Of a DNA stretch of 26,234 bases, positions 23,281 to 26,234 are shown one piece after another; the first letter of the stretch is position 1, and every line of letters begins with the position of its first letter. The translations under genes were made by a program, and so were the position numbers. The DNA lies in the NCBI GenBank assembly GCA_902791885.1, contig CADAXO010000032.1, positions 1-26,234 of the forward strand, given 5' to 3'. Source of the stretch: Oscillospiraceae bacterium (GTDB lineage: Bacteria; Bacillota_A; Clostridia; Saccharofermentanales; Saccharofermentanaceae). A model generated the notes under the pieces. The model had not been told where the DNA came from. It saw nothing but the letters and a program-made list of their open reading frames with translations, and made no database searches.

Positions 23281-23362
23281 TAATTCGAGATTGATAAAAA
23301 TCATTGACAGTCCTTGCTAACCCTTTATATTTAGTTTCTTTGCGACATTAAAGAAAGAGTAA

Positions 23363-23497
23363 ATCTACAAGAGAAAGTACGATACAATGGAAGAGGTACA
23401 GCGAGATGTATTTGAACATATCGAGCTGTTCTATAACAGAAAACGTATGCATTCACACCTAGGCTATATGAGCCAGTTTGAATACAGATCGAAGTAG
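23363..23497 (+). pseudogene. IS3-family transposase (orfB) C-terminal remnant
   Basis: The frame, open from about 23363 to the TAG at 23495-23497, reads IYKRKYDTMEEVQRDVFEHI and then ELFYNRKRMHSHLGYMSQFEYRSK. This is the standard C-terminal tail of IS3-family integrase-type transposases (FYNxxRxHSxLGYxSPxxY). Only the last 40-odd residues remain. The catalytic DDE core and orfA are absent, so it is a dead fragment. It lies just downstream of tRNA-Ala and its terminator, at the start of the AT-rich accessory stretch. Confidence 0.8.
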
Positions 23498-23886
23498 ATG
23501 GAGTTATCCGCCTGAAAATACTATGTTAAGAGATGCCAATGAAAGGAAAACCGACTATACATTTTTCACCGCAGTCCACCTTGGCATTGTGATGTATTTG
23601 GGCAATTCATTTTCGGAAATCCAATAACCATGTTGAAACCACCGGCTGTGATGAAGTAAGTAATCTTAAGTACCGATCCTGTGTATTGGATAGTTGTAAG
23701 ATCCTTATAGCCATGCCTTCTAAAGTTATCTACAGATCAAGAAGCAACCTAAAAGAGGAATGATCAGGTAGGGCTCTGAGATACGCCCTATCTGACAACT
23801 CACGACAAAAAAGATACAACTCGCGTCAAATGTATTAAATCTTGTTGACAAGTATCATAATCCCATGATAATCAATATAAGTATTT
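23498..23886. other. Non-coding stretch with a hairpin and fragments, between the IS3 remnant and the secreted protein
   Basis: No convincing gene is seen. On the minus strand a 57-codon frame (23736-23566) without an early ATG reads like protein (YKDLTTIQYTGSVLKITYF...) and may be debris of an unknown gene. An 11-base hairpin with one wobble is at 23764-23774 and 23785-23795 (TCAGGTAGGGC, GCCCTATCTGA). The promoter of the next gene lies at the right end. Confidence 0.5.
23845..23872 (+). promoter_or_regulatory. Predicted promoter of the secreted carbohydrate-binding-like gene
   Basis: TTGACA (23845-23850), 16 bases, GATAAT (23867-23872). The expected leader is about 35 bases and includes GGAGAGG at 23903-23909. 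Confidence 0.55.
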
Positions 23887-23913
23887 TTGTTTGTGTTAGT
23901 ATGGAGAGGTGTT

Positions 23914-25089
23914 ATGAGTAGAAGTAGATTTAGTAAGTTGGTAAGTGTTGTTATCACGGGAGTTATCGCTATAAGTGGTCTTCCGTCAATGGTATTGGCG
24001 GATGTGATCAATTCACCTACATATTATTCTGTACAGTCCGAACTTGATTATGAGATAACGACAAATATAACATCTAGCTGGATCAATCACGAAAGCATTG
24101 ATCTTGTTCTTACCAACACTGGCAGCGATACGATTCATAACTGGTATCTGACATTCAATACACTCTATAACATTGAAAATATCTGGAACGGTACTATATA
24201 TGAAACCGATGGTAATGGTACATATACAATTACAAGTAACGGTTGGAATCAGGATATCCGTACAGGAGAATCCGTTACAGTCGGTATTACATTCTCTTCT
24301 GATACAGAAACAGAATTGTCTGTAGATCCTACATGGTATCTTCTTAACACACAGGCAACTGTAGTTGATGCAAGTCAATATACTCTTGCGTATACAGAAT
24401 ACTCTGCTTGGGAGACTGGCTTTACCGGACAGTTAACATTGACACCGCAGGTTGACTGTCAACACTGGGAATTGTCATTTGCTTCTAATAGGGAGATAAC
24501 AGCAGCATCTTCAGCTGTATTGATTCCCGAAGGTGATAGCAACTATGCAATAACTCATGATGAGAATAATATGAGGTTATATGCGAACAATGCATTTAAC
24601 TTCGGAATACAGGGCGTTAGCTCTGAAAATCTTCTTGAGTTTACAAATGTTGAACTTACCGTCGTTGACCTTGCTTATCATCTCGCTGATGATGCAGATG
24701 GTAGCGGAACACCCGATTATCTTGACTTTATAGGGGAAGGAAGCGTAGTCGGCCCCACTCCTACACCTGTTCCGACAGAAACACCAACGATAACTCCTAC
24801 CGAAGAACCTACAGGAAATCCGACGGTAGCACCTTCGGCAACTCCCTCTCCTACATCAGAATCGACACCTACAGAAACGGAAGATCCGTATTATGGACTG
24901 AGAGATAGTGATAGTGATGGTTTGCTTGATTATCTGGAAGAAATATACGGGACTGACATTGATAATCCTGATACTGACGGAGATGGTTTGCTGGATGGGG
25001 ATGAAATCAATATCGGCACAAGTCCTAATAATCCTGACACTAATGGTAAGGAATACTTTTATTTGATTACGATGTCGTTGATCAATTAG
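23914..25089 (+). CDS. Secreted protein with carbohydrate-binding-like modules and Ca-binding repeats; probably frameshifted at its end
   Basis: The start at ATG 23914 is supported by GGAGAGG five bases upstream; a TTG at 23887 is rejected. A signal peptide covers about residues 1-29 (cut after VLA). Two beta-rich modules follow (about 38-130 and 135-245); the first resembles cellulose-binding type-2/3 modules (DLVLTNTGSDTIHNWYLTF, SNGWNQDI). Then come a Thr/Pro linker (about 260-305) and Ca-binding, thrombospondin-type-3-like repeats (DSDSDGLLDYLEE, DNPDTDGDGLLDGDE). The frame stops at 25089 with an odd tail. In the -1 frame a protein-like tail (FDYDVVDQLGDRF...) continues to a TAA at 25122-25124, 10 bases before the next gene. 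A role in polysaccharide or surface binding is inference. Confidence 0.75.
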   Translation: MSRSRFSKLVSVVITGVIAISGLPSMVLADVINSPTYYSVQSELDYEITTNITSSWINHESIDLVLTNTGSDTIHNWYLTFNTLYNIENIWNGTIYETDGNGTYTITSNGWNQDIRTGESVTVGITFSSDTETELSVDPTWYLLNTQATVVDASQYTLAYTEYSAWETGFTGQLTLTPQVDCQHWELSFASNREITAASSAVLIPEGDSNYAITHDENNMRLYANNAFNFGIQGVSSENLLEFTNVELTVVDLAYHLADDADGSGTPDYLDFIGEGSVVGPTPTPVPTETPTITPTEEPTGNPTVAPSATPSPTSESTPTETEDPYYGLRDSDSDGLLDYLEEIYGTDIDNPDTDGDGLLDGDEINIGTSPNNPDTNGKEYFYLITMSLIN

Positions 25090-25134
25090 GGGATAGATTT
25101 AATGACCCTGTACTAGGTTATTAAGGGGTTCAAT

Positions 25135-25836
25135 ATGAAGAGAATAATAGTTGTAATATTGTTTTTTAGTTTGGTCTTGTGTTCTTGCGTTAGAGGGTAT
25201 ACAGAAGAGACAAGTATTTCTTCTTTCGATTCAAGCAACGGAAATTGTGCAGATATTAATATTGCAGCTATGGATATAGATTTATCTTTTGATGATGTTG
25301 TTAGTATATGTAGCGATTGTTTGCACGTGGATATTCTGGCTTATGGAGAGAGTGAGTGGGATAATTTCACTTTCAGTTATGAGAATAGACATATTATATA
25401 TTATGGGGATTACGCATCATACATGGATAGTTTTAATGGTCTGCTTGAGTCAGCGGGAACGGTATATGGATTAAATGGAGAAATAATCTCAGATGGGATA
25501 TCACCGAGATCAGATGATCATGTAGTTAGAATGCTACAAGTAGATGATATTACCATCTGTGAATATGAAGATGAATCATGGACAGAATCAGCGTTCAGAC
25601 GAATAATAGAAGACAATGGTCTATATAGTGAATCATCTGATAGTACGAGTTCAAATGGGTATTGCTATTCTTATAATGACTCATTGGGGCTCTATAAAGC
25701 GGCATACTATTTTGGAAACTGTGTTTTTTATTGTTCTCTAACAAATGAGAACTCTATTAATAGTGTGGTTTTGTATCAAGAATTTTGTGAAGCCTTGGGG
25801 TTTCCGTTTGATGATTCTATTGAAGAATTATATTAA
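25135..25836 (+). CDS. Hypothetical lipoprotein
   Basis: 233 residues. A lipoprotein signal is seen in MKRIIVVILFFSLVLCSCVRG, with lipobox LCSC and the modified Cys at residue 18. The mature part is acidic, rich in Ser, Asp, Tyr and Cys (about ten Cys), with no domain I recognise. AAGGGG lies a few bases before the ATG. It starts shortly after the (frame-corrected) end of the secreted protein, so the two are probably co-transcribed and both surface-located. Base composition is more AT-rich than the genes to the left of tRNA-Ala. Confidence 0.65.
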   Translation: MKRIIVVILFFSLVLCSCVRGYTEETSISSFDSSNGNCADINIAAMDIDLSFDDVVSICSDCLHVDILAYGESEWDNFTFSYENRHIIYYGDYASYMDSFNGLLESAGTVYGLNGEIISDGISPRSDDHVVRMLQVDDITICEYEDESWTESAFRRIIEDNGLYSESSDSTSSNGYCYSYNDSLGLYKAAYYFGNCVFYCSLTNENSINSVVLYQEFCEALGFPFDDSIEELY

Positions 25837-26078
25837 TGTGGTTTGCAATGCAAGTATATTGATAGATGTGTATTATAAAGCGCAAATTAAAGCGCAAAAT
25901 GGGGCTATGTCAGATAGGGAATATCTGCTGCTTATGAAGAGATTAAGTTTGATTAAATATCGGTGATTATAATCAGTATTATCGTATGATAACTTGTTAT
26001 CGTTGTTGGAGTAATCTGTTGAAATCATTGGGATTTATAAGCATCATCTTTTCCTTGTCTTTCTTTTCATATTATTAG
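25837..26078. other. AT-rich stretch without a convincing gene
   Basis: A 42-codon frame from GTG 25838 to the TGA at 25964-25966 ends in YKAQIKAQNGAMSDREYLLLMKRLSLI, faintly like short SHOCT-type helical tails, but it has no ribosome site. A direct repeat AAAGCGCAAA lies within it. A GATAAC-TT-GTTATC dyad is at 25988-26001. No other feature is seen. Confidence 0.4.
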
Positions 26079-26234
26079 ATTTTATCTGATTCTCGTATGA
26101 TTACAATGCTTAAGTCCTCTAAGCATGAAGAACAGTCGTATAACTCTTGCGCCGGTATACTGCATTCCGTTAAAGATCTTCCTCACGGTATCGTTGAAGA
26201 GACCGCACGTCAGTGTATAGAAATGAAGTCCTGT
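26079..26234 (+). pseudogene. IS21-family IstA-like transposase 3' fragment, cut by window edge
   Basis: The frame is open from 26079 to the window end (ATGs at 26097 and 26106). It reads SSKHEEQSYNSCAGILHSVK and then DLPHGIVEETARQCIEMKSC. This resembles the C-terminal part of IS21 IstA transposases (HxEQAYxxCxGILxL...EAACxRAL). The upstream catalytic parts are missing, and TAG at 26076-26078 closes the frame to the left. It is therefore a 5'-truncated remnant, or the internal start of a diverged gene. No ribosome site is visible. Its higher GC and codon use differ from the AT-rich sequence just before it. Confidence 0.5.

Noticed and set aside
25054..25064. Programmed -1 frameshift site
   Set aside because: The bases ACTTTTATTT do not form a canonical X XXY YYZ heptamer in the zero frame, and no stimulatory structure is evident. 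An indel is the simpler explanation.
25745..25966. 73-codon plus-strand frame overlapping the lipoprotein end
   Set aside because: Its first half is within the lipoprotein gene in another frame. Only the last 42 codons could be real and they lack a ribosome site, so it is only mentioned in the region note.
23052..26234. Attachment-site repeat of the tRNA-Ala 3' end
   Set aside because: No second copy of GTTCGAGCCCCG or GCTCCACCA was found to the right within the window, so no att pair is called.
1..26234. CRISPR array, rRNA genes, riboswitch aptamers
   Set aside because: No regularly spaced repeats, no rRNA-like stretches and no recognisable aptamer core were seen on either strand.

Overview
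The window reads as chromosomal DNA of a Gram-positive, low-to-mid GC anaerobe of class Clostridia, probably an uncultured gut or rumen lineage. The reasons are the YggS-SepF cell-division pair, a meso-diaminopimelate dehydrogenase, a YnbB-type PLP enzyme, a BioY protein, strong GGAGG ribosome sites and Clostridia-type small XRE regulators. The taxonomic call is inference from gene content only.

Layout. 2-976: 3' part of a PTS EIIC-like membrane protein. 1023-5237: a tight forward run of tandem-ACT protein, YnbB-like PLP enzyme, a single-pass HlyD-like adaptor with a long basic tail, and YggS. SepF follows under its own promoter, with a clear terminator at 5961-5989. 6027-7081: a PhoU/DUF47-like protein and a cytidine/blasticidin-type deaminase. 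7087-10905 (minus): a three-gene unit of a fused double acyltransferase-3, a membrane-anchored XRE regulator and a single acyltransferase-3. 11139-12663: a Crp/Fnr-type regulator and an aldo/keto reductase. A 71-bp nested palindrome, a two-way terminator and tmRNA (minus) follow. The ssrA promoter lies inside the end of the upstream zinc-ribbon gene, which is preceded by a membrane-anchored amidase.

14903-18041 (plus): a family 2 glycosyltransferase, a shortened BioY with a BirA-like operator and an apparently leaderless start, an unknown protein, a YgjP-like metallopeptidase and a HAD phosphatase. Ddh (minus) is convergent with the phosphatase. 19151-23010: a cytidylate-kinase-like protein, a 39-aa single-helix ORF, a sodium:solute symporter and an FAD-dependent dehydrogenase that overlaps it by one base.

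tRNA-Ala(GGC) at 23052-23127 marks a sharp change. Everything to its right is more AT-rich and looks accessory: an IS3-family transposase tail, roughly 400 bases of non-coding debris, a secreted carbohydrate-binding-like protein with a Ca-binding repeat tail and an apparent frameshift, a lipoprotein, and an IS21 IstA-like fragment running off the right edge. No CRISPR array, rRNA or intact mobile element was seen.
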